Positions 51,971-59,762 of a DNA stretch of 64,000 nucleotides are shown one piece after another. The stretch comes from an uncultured Dehalococcoidia bacterium. Its GTDB lineage: Bacteria > Chloroflexota > Dehalococcoidia > Lucifugimonadales > UBA3495. Every line of letters begins with the position of its first letter. The stretch's first letter is position 1. The position numbers and the translations under genes were made by a program. The notes under the pieces were generated by a model. The model saw nothing but the letters and a program-made list of their open reading frames with translations. It searched no databases and was not told the DNA's origin. The stretch lies in assembly GCA_951812625.1 (NCBI GenBank), contig CATOSP010000003.1:1-64000 (forward strand), read 5' to 3'.

Positions 51971-52378
51971 TTAGACCAGCTTTCGCAGCATCGCCAGGTC
52001 TTCCTTCGCCGATGGGTCCAGCCTTCCCTCGTGCTTCCCCAACGATTCCAGGTAATCGCTCAGACTTGTGAGAAGGTCAAATACGGCAGTGTGCCACGTG
52101 GAGCCGCCCCCGTATTCCTCAAATGCCAGGGGGAAACCAACCAGGACCTGCTGGCACTCAAAGCATTCACGCACTTCGACGTGCAGATCATCCAACAATT
52201 CCCAGGACTCCTCCCATCCATCCTCCCAGGAATAGCGCGCCGGGATGACGAACTTCTTGACCAGCAGCCTTTCCCTGCATCCCGGATGTTCCTGATCGCA
52301 TGGCAGCAGGGGCAATTGGGCTTCCAGCTTATACTGGGCCAAAGCCTCAGACTCCGGGCTGCGCACTTCATCGGCCAT
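51971..52378 (-). CDS. hypothetical acidic protein
   Basis: 135 residues from ATG 52378 (MADEVRSPESEALAQYKLEA). Four or five cysteines (LLPCDQEHPGCRERL, VRECFECQQVLVG) could bind metal. No family recognised. An upstream CCAATTCTATACC block (its complement GGTATAGAATTGG) looks like a -10 region. Confidence 0.5.
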   Translation of the reverse strand: MADEVRSPESEALAQYKLEAQLPLLPCDQEHPGCRERLLVKKFVIPARYSWEDGWEESWELLDDLHVEVRECFECQQVLVGFPLAFEEYGGGSTWHTAVFDLLTSLSDYLESLGKHEGRLDPSAKEDLAMLRKLV

Positions 52379-52799
52379 TCCAGTCCCTCCCAAGTGAGGC
52401 GGCTAACCCAATTCTATACCAACGTCAACTCCGCCGCCTGAACCCAATGAGGAGTCGGGGAAAAATTCATTTTTCCGGTCAAGTATGGTAGTCCGTGGCC
52501 GACTGACCGGACATTCCCGCTTGCCGCTGAGCGGGGCTGGAGCCGGAAAATTTGGAGTTTCCTCTCAAATCCGCTCATTTCCGCTCACTTTTACGAATTC
52601 CGGCGCTCCGGCGCATTGGCAGAATTCCTGGTGAGGCTGCGGGATAGTACCGCGCGCATAGGGGTCCGTCACCCGACCGGTGGATGGGACCTGGCCCTCG
52701 TCAGGTTGGCGAACCAGTCCTGACGGGCACAGGACTATGATAGGGGAGTGTGTCCGGGGTTGGAAAGCGGCAAATGCCACTGAGGCGGCTGACCCAATT
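52379..52799. repeat. intergenic repeat cluster with dispersed repeat copy 4
   Basis: Copy 4 of the dispersed repeat (52475-52517, inverted; core GGTAGTCCGTGGCCGACTG) matches copy 2 over about 40 bases without change. TGAGGCGGCT-ACCCAATTC recurs at 52394 and 52779, and CCAATTCTATACC a third time at 53219-53231. GTCCGGGGTTGGAAAG (52752) also occurs near copy 1. No gene supported. Confidence 0.75.
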
Positions 52800-53183
52800 C
52801 TATACCGACGCCAGCCTCTCGGCGTCCTCGATGTACTGGGCAGCTTCCCTGATGCGCCTCTCAGTATCATCCAACGGCTCGCAGTTGCCGTTGTAGAAGC
52901 AATCATTATGCAGGAAGCGGGCGGTAGCCCCGAACCGGTCCTGCAGCGACCTCGACGCCTCGCTGCCTCGACCCAAAGCACGAAGTCTGCCGGAGACCTG
53001 TGTGGTGGTGGTCAGAGCCTCGTTGGTGGAAGCGAGGATCAGGGCCTCTGTAGCCCGCCTTACCGCACACCACGCCTTCTCTGCCGCATCCCGGATGTCC
53101 CCGGCTTCCAGGCGTGCCAGCGCCTCGGCATGGACAGCCCTGGCGTCGGCAAAGATGTCCGCTGGTGACCTCGTCGTTGTCAT
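52800..53183 (-). CDS. HEPN-like small protein
   Basis: 127 residues. ARLEAGDIRDAAEKAWCAV, then RRATEALILAS is the first helix pair of PaREP1/HEPN proteins; LQDRFGATARFLHNDCFYNG follows. It is a distant relative of the protein at 14210-14572. No nucleotidyltransferase partner. The stop lies inside the repeated CCAATTCTATACC block. Confidence 0.65.
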   Translation of the reverse strand: MTTTRSPADIFADARAVHAEALARLEAGDIRDAAEKAWCAVRRATEALILASTNEALTTTTQVSGRLRALGRGSEASRSLQDRFGATARFLHNDCFYNGNCEPLDDTERRIREAAQYIEDAERLASV

Positions 53184-53218
53184 GGCCCTTCCTTATGTGT
53201 GGCATTGGATATAGTGTC

Positions 53219-53231
53219 CAATTCTATACCC
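53219..53231 (-). promoter_or_regulatory. GGTATAGAATTGG-type element upstream of the HEPN-like gene
   Basis: The complement of CCAATTCTATACC, about 36 bases before the start at 53183. The same 13 bases precede the gene at 51971-52378, and a copy lies at its own 3' end. TATAGA or TAGAAT could be a -10 box. Confidence 0.4.
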
Positions 53232-53329
53232 GCGCAGACTCCACGGCCCGCACCAACGGCAACACAAAAGACCGCTGGCGGGAGCAGTGCCTCCACCGCC
53301 CCCGCCAGCAGCAATCATCGACGCGGCAA

Positions 53330-54976
53330 CTAGGCCCGGAACTGGTCTATGCCCACCGTTGCCGGGGTGGGACCGCTGGGATGCACCAGCGACTTGGCCC
53401 GGTCCGCGCCGACCACCACGATGTAGTAGCGGTTGGCGTTGTCCAGCACCGGCACATTGATGTTCAGCCGCTGCTCCTCAGTGAGACCTTCCAGCCATTT
53501 CCAGTTGGCGGCTACCCGCGCCTCGCCAGCCAGCGGCATGTACTGGATCATCTTGCCCAGGCTGGTGTTGGCGTGGAAGTGGAGGAACTCCTTGGCCGCC
53601 CGTTTCGAGAAGCCCTCGGCCCCCACGATGCGCGCCACGTCCGGGGGCATCAGGATCAGACGCTCCGCCCCGTGGCTCTCACCCAGGCTGCGGGTGCCGA
53701 AAGTCGCGCCGTAGGCGATGGTCTTCAGCAGCCCATCGGCGGTGGTGTTCCCCTGGTCCTGCACGTCCAGTTCACCGTCTGTGGTGAACACGCTGACCGC
53801 GCTGTCCCGGTCATTGAACCCCTGGTTCACGTGGAACGGCTCCCAGGGACTCATCTCCTCGTTCTCCGCGATGCAGTGGACGAACTTGCGAGGAGTCCCC
53901 ACCGTGTCCATGTCCATCTGGTTCGGGTACCAGTAGCCGATATTCCGCAGGCACAGGGAGAACGCCCGGCCTATGGTGATGTTCACCCGGTTGTCCCGGC
54001 CCGGACCCAGGGCGGCACGGGGATTCAGCCCCACCTCTTTGGCAATGGGGCCGTTCACCACCAGCATCGGTGCGTGGGCGCTGGTGGACATCAGCAGCGA
54101 CTTGCCGCCGTACCCTCCGACCTGGGAAAGCGCCTTGACCGCCGCGATTATCACCGGCATGTGCTCCGGTTTGGCTCCGGCCATCGCCGCGTTGATGGCG
54201 ATCTTCTCCACCGTGGCCAGCCCGAAGCCTGGCGGCATATCGCAGACCAGGTGGTCGGCGGGCAGGCACGTCCCCGCGATCAGCGCGTCCACGTCCTCCC
54301 GCGTCGCGGGCAGCAGCGGGAAGCTGTCGCCCCAGTCCCTGCCGATGAAATCCTCGTTCATCCGCAGCACCGCATCGAAGCGGTCGTCGCCCTCGAAGCG
54401 GAACGCGCCCTCGGTGTCGATGCCATGCTGCCCGACGGTCCCGTCCGTCTCGTCCGTCAACGCCTGGACCAGGTCGTCGAAGGCCAATTCCGTCTGCCGG
54501 ACGCACTCGTCGTTGGGCAGGTTGCGGTAGATGCGGGGCACCAGCACGAAGCGCAGGTCGGGCATGGCAAAGGCGCGGGAGCTGGAGATGGCGTCTCCCT
54601 CGAACCTGCCCGACACGATGGGGACTGCGGGCTTGCCCATCTTTTCGACTTCAATCATGTCGTGGACCATCCACGAACAGCAGGTCCCTCAATCCGCCGT
54701 GGCCCCGATGACCACGTCGCACTCCTCGGCGGCCGCCCTGACCAGGGGCGGCGAGATGGGATAGCCGGAACCGGCGTAGAAACGGGTCTCGCAGTTCTCG
54801 AACCGCTCCTCCAGCATCTCCCCCACCCTTTTCAGGGCCAGGTCGCCGCCGTGGGTGCCGCTCCAGAGCAGCCCCACCTTGAGGTTGTTCAGGCTCTCCG
54901 GCCTGGGGTTAATGGGCCGCGCCGTGACCACTCCCCGCTGCTCCGCCACCGGGTTCAAAACTTCCAACAGGTGCAT
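53330..54976 (-). CDS. UGSC-family selenoprotein (Sec96 encoded by UGA)
   Basis: Two frame-linked parts, usually read as two genes, form one 548-residue protein. From ATG 54976, with GGAGG seven bases before it, the frame reads MHLLEVLNPVAEQRG to DVVIGATAD. Then UGA (54691-54689) is followed in the same frame by GTCCSWMVHDMIEVEKMGKP and 440 more residues. UGSC family proteins carry Sec or Cys exactly here (D-U-G-S/T-C). A 7-bp hairpin begins 13 bases after the UGA. Upstream ATGs at 55009 and 54982 have worse ribosome sites. The C-terminal part (LMSTSAHAPMLVVNGPIAK, ITIGRAFSLCLRNIGYWYP) is conserved-looking but of unknown function. Probably a redox enzyme with a Sec-x-x-Cys(-Cys) site; no sel genes are in the window. 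Confidence 0.82.
54660..54676 (-). promoter_or_regulatory. probable bacterial SECIS hairpin
   Basis: On the minus strand TCGTGGA (54676-54670), loop TGG, TCCACGA (54666-54660), a perfect 7-bp stem. It spans bases 13-29 after the UGA, and the loop (20-22) contains G. Bacterial SECIS elements sit immediately 3' of the Sec codon with the apical loop at about this distance, so SelB can bind. An outer pairing, GGACC with GGTCC, is an alternative fold. Confidence 0.7.
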
Positions 54977-55070
54977 TGCCATACCTCCATAACATGCAAC
55001 TTTGACCAAGAATTATGCCGTAACATCCAAGCTGAGGGACGCTGTAGATCCTCTCCGTGGCGACTTTCCC

Positions 55071-55739
55071 TTATGCCGCCACCCTCTGCCCAGTAATCTT
55101 GTACACTAACGTGTCCATCTTGCTGAAAGCGCGCCCCAGTTTTCGAGTGTTCAAAGTAAACCCATTGATCAAGTCATGCGAATTCAAAGGCTGTTCAAGT
55201 TGGTATATTATCCTGTCAATTCTCAAAAGGTACACCCACTGGACACCGGCGCATATCAAAGAATACGACGCCCCGAATACCAACACCGGGACATACTGAG
55301 ACACAGTGTAAACGTCAACCTGCAAGTCAATGACCGCCATGATGACTCCACCAGTGAAGGCCACTATCCCAACTGGAGTAGTGACAATGCAGAACCCTGC
55401 GATGGTCAACCAGACCGTTGACGCCGGGCGGGCGGACCGATGGTCTTGCGCTTGGTCATTGCTTTGCCCTAACCGTGATTCCAATAGTGCGTCCAATCGT
55501 ACTTCCAACGAGTCCAGCCGTTTCTCGACGAGAAGCAGCACGACGCGGCACATCTTCAGGCCGAGCCAGATTGCCATAGTAACCACAATGGACATTGCAA
55601 TGCCCTGAGCAGTGGCTTCATCAGCGGAGTCGCCTAATTTTGAGAGTCCGTACAGAACACCGATGACGGAGCCGTATAGCAGCAGGCGAAAGTCAACAGG
55701 ACTTGCTTTGTTGACATTACTCAAGCTCCGGCGGTTCAT
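55071..55739 (-). CDS. membrane protein of unknown function, pair member 1
   Basis: 222 residues, four helices (RLLLYGSVIGVLYGLSKL, AMSIVVTMAIWLGLKMCRVV, WLTIAGFCIVTTPVGIVAF, VPVLVFGASYSLICAGVQWV) with a charged loop RLDSLEVRLDALLESRL, probably coiled coil, in between. It lies 4 bases after the 55744 gene, so they form a unit. Confidence 0.6.
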   Translation of the reverse strand: MNRRSLSNVNKASPVDFRLLLYGSVIGVLYGLSKLGDSADEATAQGIAMSIVVTMAIWLGLKMCRVVLLLVEKRLDSLEVRLDALLESRLGQSNDQAQDHRSARPASTVWLTIAGFCIVTTPVGIVAFTGGVIMAVIDLQVDVYTVSQYVPVLVFGASYSLICAGVQWVYLLRIDRIIYQLEQPLNSHDLINGFTLNTRKLGRAFSKMDTLVYKITGQRVAA

Positions 55740-55743
55740 GGGT

Positions 55744-56031
55744 TCACTCCCTTCTGCCGGACATCGAATCCCGGGTGGATACGATGGTGTCCCAGACTAC
55801 AATGAAGGCCCCACATGCGGCAATCACCACCGCGCCGTACACCAGAGATACGTCAAGGACAACCTTGACGATCTGGTAAGACTTGGACTCCTTCGGTAGA
55901 GTGAGGCCGACTAACCATTCCAGCGCCATACCGGACAGTACCAGCACTGCGGCCAGCACCAAAGACCGCAGGAACGGTATGATGACACGTATTACCGAGT
56001 ATACAGCATCCCGAAATTCTCTCCGCAGCAT
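55744..56031 (-). CDS. membrane protein of unknown function, pair member 2
   Basis: 95 residues with two helices (FLRSLVLAAVLVLSGMALEW and VYGAVVIAACGAFIVVWDTI). It is transcribed ahead of the larger membrane protein. Confidence 0.55.
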   Translation of the reverse strand: MLRREFRDAVYSVIRVIIPFLRSLVLAAVLVLSGMALEWLVGLTLPKESKSYQIVKVVLDVSLVYGAVVIAACGAFIVVWDTIVSTRDSMSGRRE

Positions 56032-56110
56032 TACGAAGAGTTATCCTGGCCCGTGGCAGTCCCGCCAACCTCGCAAACTGCGGCGACATTAGAATCCGGT
56101 TTCCATGACT

Positions 56111-57340
56111 TCACACCGGCAGAATTGGCGGCGTGTTCTCGTCCTTGGGGGTGTCGCGGAGGGAGCAGCTTGAGCCGTCGGTGAACCAGGGGATCCTGGG
56201 GTTGCGGGAAGGGAGCATGACGGTGGCGTAACCGGGGGCGGTTACCTCGCCGCGCTGGTTCTCGGCCCAGATTTCCAGGTCCACCAGGGGGGCTTCGTTG
56301 CTGAGGTACTTGCGGACGACTTTCCCCTTGCACCACTGGGTGTCGCCGTAGACGTTGAAGCGGCGGCATTCGACGCGGAGCCGCTTCAGGAAGGCGTCGT
56401 CCCCCATCCAGTTGGTGAGTAGCGTGCCCATCCACGACACTCGCTGGGGGCCGTAGTCGTAGGCTCCCGGCACGCCCACGGCCTCGGCAACGGAGTCGCG
56501 CAGGTGGCCGATGCCAGTGTATTCCAGGCCGCCGCCCGCCTCCGGGTTGCGGAAGAAGTGGTCCGGGTGGCGCATGGCCTCCCGCAGCAGCACCCCGTGG
56601 GCGCTGGACCTGCCGGTGCCTACGAGGAAGGCGCTCACGTCCTGCAGGGACAGGGGGCCGCGCACGATGGGTTCCATCTCCTCGCCGACCTGGGTGTCCT
56701 CCCAGTAGCGGGGGACGCCGCCCCTGGCGGTTTCGTTCAGGACCTGCTGGTCGATGGCCTCCAGTTCCTCCGGCTCGTAGTGGTGGCGGCGTGGGACGTC
56801 GGCGTACTTGCCCCGTTCCCTGGAGGCGCGCCGCTGGTGGCGGGTGCACCAGCCGACGACGCGGGCCAGAAGCTCGTCCCGCTGGTTGGTGTACAGGGTC
56901 TCGACGTACTGGATGACCAGCGTGGCCGAATAGCGGCTCTGCTTCTCCTGTACGTCCAGCACCCGCTCGACGCAGTTGACGGCGTCGCCGGGACGCAGCA
57001 CGCGGAAGAACTCCCAGTCGTTGCCGGCGAAGAAGCCGTGGACTCCGGGCAGTCCCCAGCGGGTGCGTCCCGACCAGTGGCGCATGTAGGGGGCGCACGG
57101 GTGCCCGACGACCGAGCCGTACTTGGAATAAGAAGCGTACTCCAGATCGCGGAACAGGGGGTTGGCGTCGCCAATGCCGTTGGCGAAGTTAATGAGCGCC
57201 CCCAGGGAGGCGTCGCGGGTGAACTGCTCGGTCCGAAGGCGCATCCCGATCATGTCCCTGGCCTTTTCGATGGCCTCGCGGGAGATGTCCTCTACCTCGG
57301 GTAGGGTTTCGACTACCTGTTCTTGTTCGTCGGTAGGCAT
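56111..57340 (-). CDS. MaoC-like/FAS1-type dehydratase (double hotdog)
   Basis: 409 residues. LINFANGIGDANPLFRDLEY in the first half and PGAYDYGPQRVSWMGTLLTN in the second are hotdog-fold segments. HGFFAGNDWEFFRVLRPGDA and MKYLSNEAPLVDLEIWAENQ-like strands (KVVRKYLSNEAPLVDLEIWA) complete the two domains. Such proteins hydrate or dehydrate CoA thioesters. CoA-transferases nearby (58023, 61150) are sensible partners. Confidence 0.82.
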   Translation of the reverse strand: MPTDEQEQVVETLPEVEDISREAIEKARDMIGMRLRTEQFTRDASLGALINFANGIGDANPLFRDLEYASYSKYGSVVGHPCAPYMRHWSGRTRWGLPGVHGFFAGNDWEFFRVLRPGDAVNCVERVLDVQEKQSRYSATLVIQYVETLYTNQRDELLARVVGWCTRHQRRASRERGKYADVPRRHHYEPEELEAIDQQVLNETARGGVPRYWEDTQVGEEMEPIVRGPLSLQDVSAFLVGTGRSSAHGVLLREAMRHPDHFFRNPEAGGGLEYTGIGHLRDSVAEAVGVPGAYDYGPQRVSWMGTLLTNWMGDDAFLKRLRVECRRFNVYGDTQWCKGKVVRKYLSNEAPLVDLEIWAENQRGEVTAPGYATVMLPSRNPRIPWFTDGSSCSLRDTPKDENTPPILPV

Positions 57341-57360
57341 CGCTTACCTCCACAGTCCTG

Positions 57361-57720
57361 TCAAGGCGTAGTCATTTTTTCAAAGACATCAATGAAGAAT
57401 ATTATCGCCAAAAACCATACCTGCCAAAACAACTGGGTGAGCGGTCCATCCGCAACATCCTCACCGGCTGCGCTGTCCCCCATCTTTAAGATCCCCCTGA
57501 CTGACGCGAACACCAACACGTACTGCGCGAGTACCATCACTCCGCAGATTGCCTTCGCGGCCATTAGCATAATCCTGGGTTCTGCCAGAAGACCAGATGG
57601 AGTTGTTGATGGGACCTCGCTATCGAAAAAGTCACTCCCGAAGAGACCGAACCCAACGACCGCTGTGGCGATAGCCAATATGGCTATGGCTTGTTCCTGT
57701 CCTCGGGATTGGGGATTCAT
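57361..57720 (-). CDS. small membrane protein, pair member 1
   Basis: 119 residues, about three helices (AIAILAIATAVVGFGLFG, AICGVMVLAQYVLVFASVRG, FWQVWFLAIIFFIDVFE). Its start overlaps the stop of the upstream gene by four bases. No family recognised. Confidence 0.55.
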   Translation of the reverse strand: MNPQSRGQEQAIAILAIATAVVGFGLFGSDFFDSEVPSTTPSGLLAEPRIMLMAAKAICGVMVLAQYVLVFASVRGILKMGDSAAGEDVADGPLTQLFWQVWFLAIIFFIDVFEKMTTP

Positions 57721-57965
57721 GCCTCACTGTCTCCGGGACGAGTGGGTTCTTCCTTCGGACTGCGTCGTATCTCGAATATCAGAAACACCAAGCTGGTAAG
57801 CGTTACCGCAACACTCAGAAACAACAGCACCAATAAGGGCTGCTTCTCGCCCGAAACCTCCGTTATGGCCTGAAGTGATGCTAGGACCATGATTAACCCG
57901 ACTACCAAGCTCACGGTCGCGGCCATACTGTTCGCGATGCGGTAGTCCCGACTTTTGGATCCCAT
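57717..57965 (-). CDS. small membrane protein, pair member 2
   Basis: 82 residues from ATG 57965 (MGSKSRDYRIANSMAATVSL), two helices (MAATVSLVVGLIMVLASLQA, LVLLFLSVAVTLTSLVFLIF). Coupled to the next gene by the four-base overlap. Confidence 0.55.
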   Translation of the reverse strand: MGSKSRDYRIANSMAATVSLVVGLIMVLASLQAITEVSGEKQPLLVLLFLSVAVTLTSLVFLIFEIRRSPKEEPTRPGDSEA

Positions 57966-58022
57966 CCTAGACTCCTCTATACGGAGTAGCCACCACGTAT
58001 GAATAGCCCACAATAATCGAAG

Positions 58023-59267
58023 CTAATAAACGATCTGCCGTTCTTCCAGGTCGGACAGTTGGGGTTCGCTCAAGCCCAGCATATCACACAGGATTTGCCG
58101 GTTGTGCTGACCGAGGGTTGGGGCATGGCCTCGGATGGACGGCGGGGTCTTGTCGAGGTTCCACATGAGGTTGAAGATCGGCTCGACGCCCAGGGCAGGG
58201 TGCTCGATTTCCTGGTACAGACCCCGCTCCCGGTTGTGGCGGTCGTACAGACGCTCCTCGGCGTCCATCACGGGCATGGCGGCTACGCCCTGGGACTGGA
58301 GAAGCCCGGTGATCTCCCAGGCGTCGCGGGCGGAGGTCCACTCCGTTACCAGAGTGTCCAGCTCGTGGCGGTTCTGGTGCCTCCGGTAGCGGCTGGCGAA
58401 ACGCTCTTCCGCGGCCCAGGCGGGCGAACCCATTGCCTCCACCAGTCCGCGCCACTCCTCGTCGTTGGCCACGGCTATGGAGACCCAGCGCTGGTCTTCC
58501 GGGGTCTGGCCCTGGCAGGGGTAGTTGCCGTAGGGGGCCATGGTCGGGTCGTAGTTGCCCATCGGACCCAGCACGCGGCCCGTGGCCTCGTATTCCATAA
58601 GGCCCGCGCCCAGGGTTGCGACGGTAGCCTTGAGCATGGACAGGTCTATGTACTGGCCCTGGCCCGTCCTGCGCCTTTGGTAGAGGGCCGAGACTATGGC
58701 GAAGACGGCATGGAGCGCGCCCGCGATGTCGGCGTAGGCATGTTTGAGGCCAAGGGGACGCTCTCCCTCGTATCCAAGGGTGCTGTCGAGGCCTGCCATC
58801 GCCCCGATTGACGGAGCGTAGGCCCGCAGGTCCCGCAGCGGCCCGGTCTGCCCGTTTGACGATATGGACACCATGACAATGTCGTCCCGGACTGCCCTGA
58901 GGTCGTTGTAGGACAGGCCCAGCCGGTCCATGACGCCCGGAGAGAAGTTCTCAATCACAACGTCGCAGTGGGCAACGAGACTGCGGGCCAGGTCCACCGC
59001 CTCCGGGTGGTTGGTGTTGAGCGTGACGCTGAGCTTGCCCCGGTTCACGTTGTGGAACATGGGGTGCTGCTCCGGGTCGCGCTCGGTGCCGATGATGGGG
59101 CGGCCCTGGCGCATGTAGTCCAGCCGCTGCCGGGTCTCGACCTTGATGACCTCGGCCCCCATGTCGGCGAGGACCATGCCCGGAATGGCCCCGGCTAGCA
59201 CCCAGCCGAAGTCCAGGACACGGTACCCGGCCAGGGGGCCTTTATTTTCCTGCTGCTGTTCCTGCAA
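58023..59267 (-). CDS. class III CoA-transferase (CaiB/BaiF)
   Basis: 414 residues. GYRVLDFGWVLAGAIPGMVL opens the family fold. IKVETRQRLDYMRQG, then ENFSPGVMDRLGLSYNDLRA and LKHAYADIAGALHAVFAI (with the catalytic Asp) follow. It moves CoA between carboxylic acids; the substrate is unknown. A second, distinct member is at 61150-62382. Confidence 0.9.
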   Translation of the reverse strand: MQEQQQENKGPLAGYRVLDFGWVLAGAIPGMVLADMGAEVIKVETRQRLDYMRQGRPIIGTERDPEQHPMFHNVNRGKLSVTLNTNHPEAVDLARSLVAHCDVVIENFSPGVMDRLGLSYNDLRAVRDDIVMVSISSNGQTGPLRDLRAYAPSIGAMAGLDSTLGYEGERPLGLKHAYADIAGALHAVFAIVSALYQRRRTGQGQYIDLSMLKATVATLGAGLMEYEATGRVLGPMGNYDPTMAPYGNYPCQGQTPEDQRWVSIAVANDEEWRGLVEAMGSPAWAAEERFASRYRRHQNRHELDTLVTEWTSARDAWEITGLLQSQGVAAMPVMDAEERLYDRHNRERGLYQEIEHPALGVEPIFNLMWNLDKTPPSIRGHAPTLGQHNRQILCDMLGLSEPQLSDLEERQIVY

Positions 59268-59318
59268 TGTGTTTCACCCCCTGGAATGGGTTGGGGAGAT
59301 GTTTAGACCCTCTCCACC

Positions 59319-59373
59319 ATAAGATGAGACCGCTGGTATCGAGATAAATCAGGCCAGACGGAGGAAGGGTCAC
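59319..59373 (-). pseudogene. truncated PIN toxin, N-terminus only
   Basis: From GTG 59373, overlapping the antitoxin stop, it reads LPPSGLIYLDTSGLIL, the first strand of a PIN domain, then loses similarity near 59319 and runs into the CoA-transferase gene. The catalytic set is incomplete. Confidence 0.7.
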
Positions 59374-59603
59374 CGGTCCCACGACGCCCGCTCCTCCGCG
59401 ATGTAGTCATCAACTTCCTTTGCGGTCTTGAAGAGACGTTGCCCTGGCCCCGCAGAGATAATTTGCCAAGCCGAACGAGCCGATGGAGTCGGCGTCGGGG
59501 ATATTACCACGTCCACCGTCTGCCCCTCTTCCAACTCCGGGCTGGCAATCTCCACCTTGCCGCCCGGCAATACAGTTGTCCTTATGTGCAGCGCTTTCTG
59601 CAT
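59370..59603 (-). CDS. antitoxin-like protein of a PIN module
   Basis: 77 residues from ATG 59603 (MQKALHIRTTVLPGGKVEIA). SPELEEGQTVDVVI is an AbrB-like swap strand and TAKEVDDYIAEERASWD an acidic toxin-binding tail. The toxin after it is truncated. Confidence 0.72.
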   Translation of the reverse strand: MQKALHIRTTVLPGGKVEIASPELEEGQTVDVVISPTPTPSARSAWQIISAGPGQRLFKTAKEVDDYIAEERASWDR

Positions 59604-59762
59604 ATTTTCGCCTTCCTTGCGCCTGTGGCAAATGATCCAGGAGCACGTCCGTTTGCCGCGAGGGAGCATCCCCTTCTAGCTCATGTAACACCTGGCACGG
59701 CAAATTGCAACCGGGCTTGACCGGCGGCCTGAGTGGGACACTCTCCCGCGGAGTTCCGGCGT

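Noticed and set aside
54689..54691. UGA as an ordinary stop giving two separate proteins
   Set aside because: Frame, spacing, motif (D-U-G-T-C) and downstream hairpin fit selenocysteine better. TGA is used as a normal stop elsewhere in the window, so general recoding is not implied.
53114..55096. 660-residue plus-strand reading frame
   Set aside because: It lies opposite the UGSC selenoprotein. It is rich in Arg, His and Val with repeats typical of a shadow in a G+C-rich gene, and no family pattern is seen.
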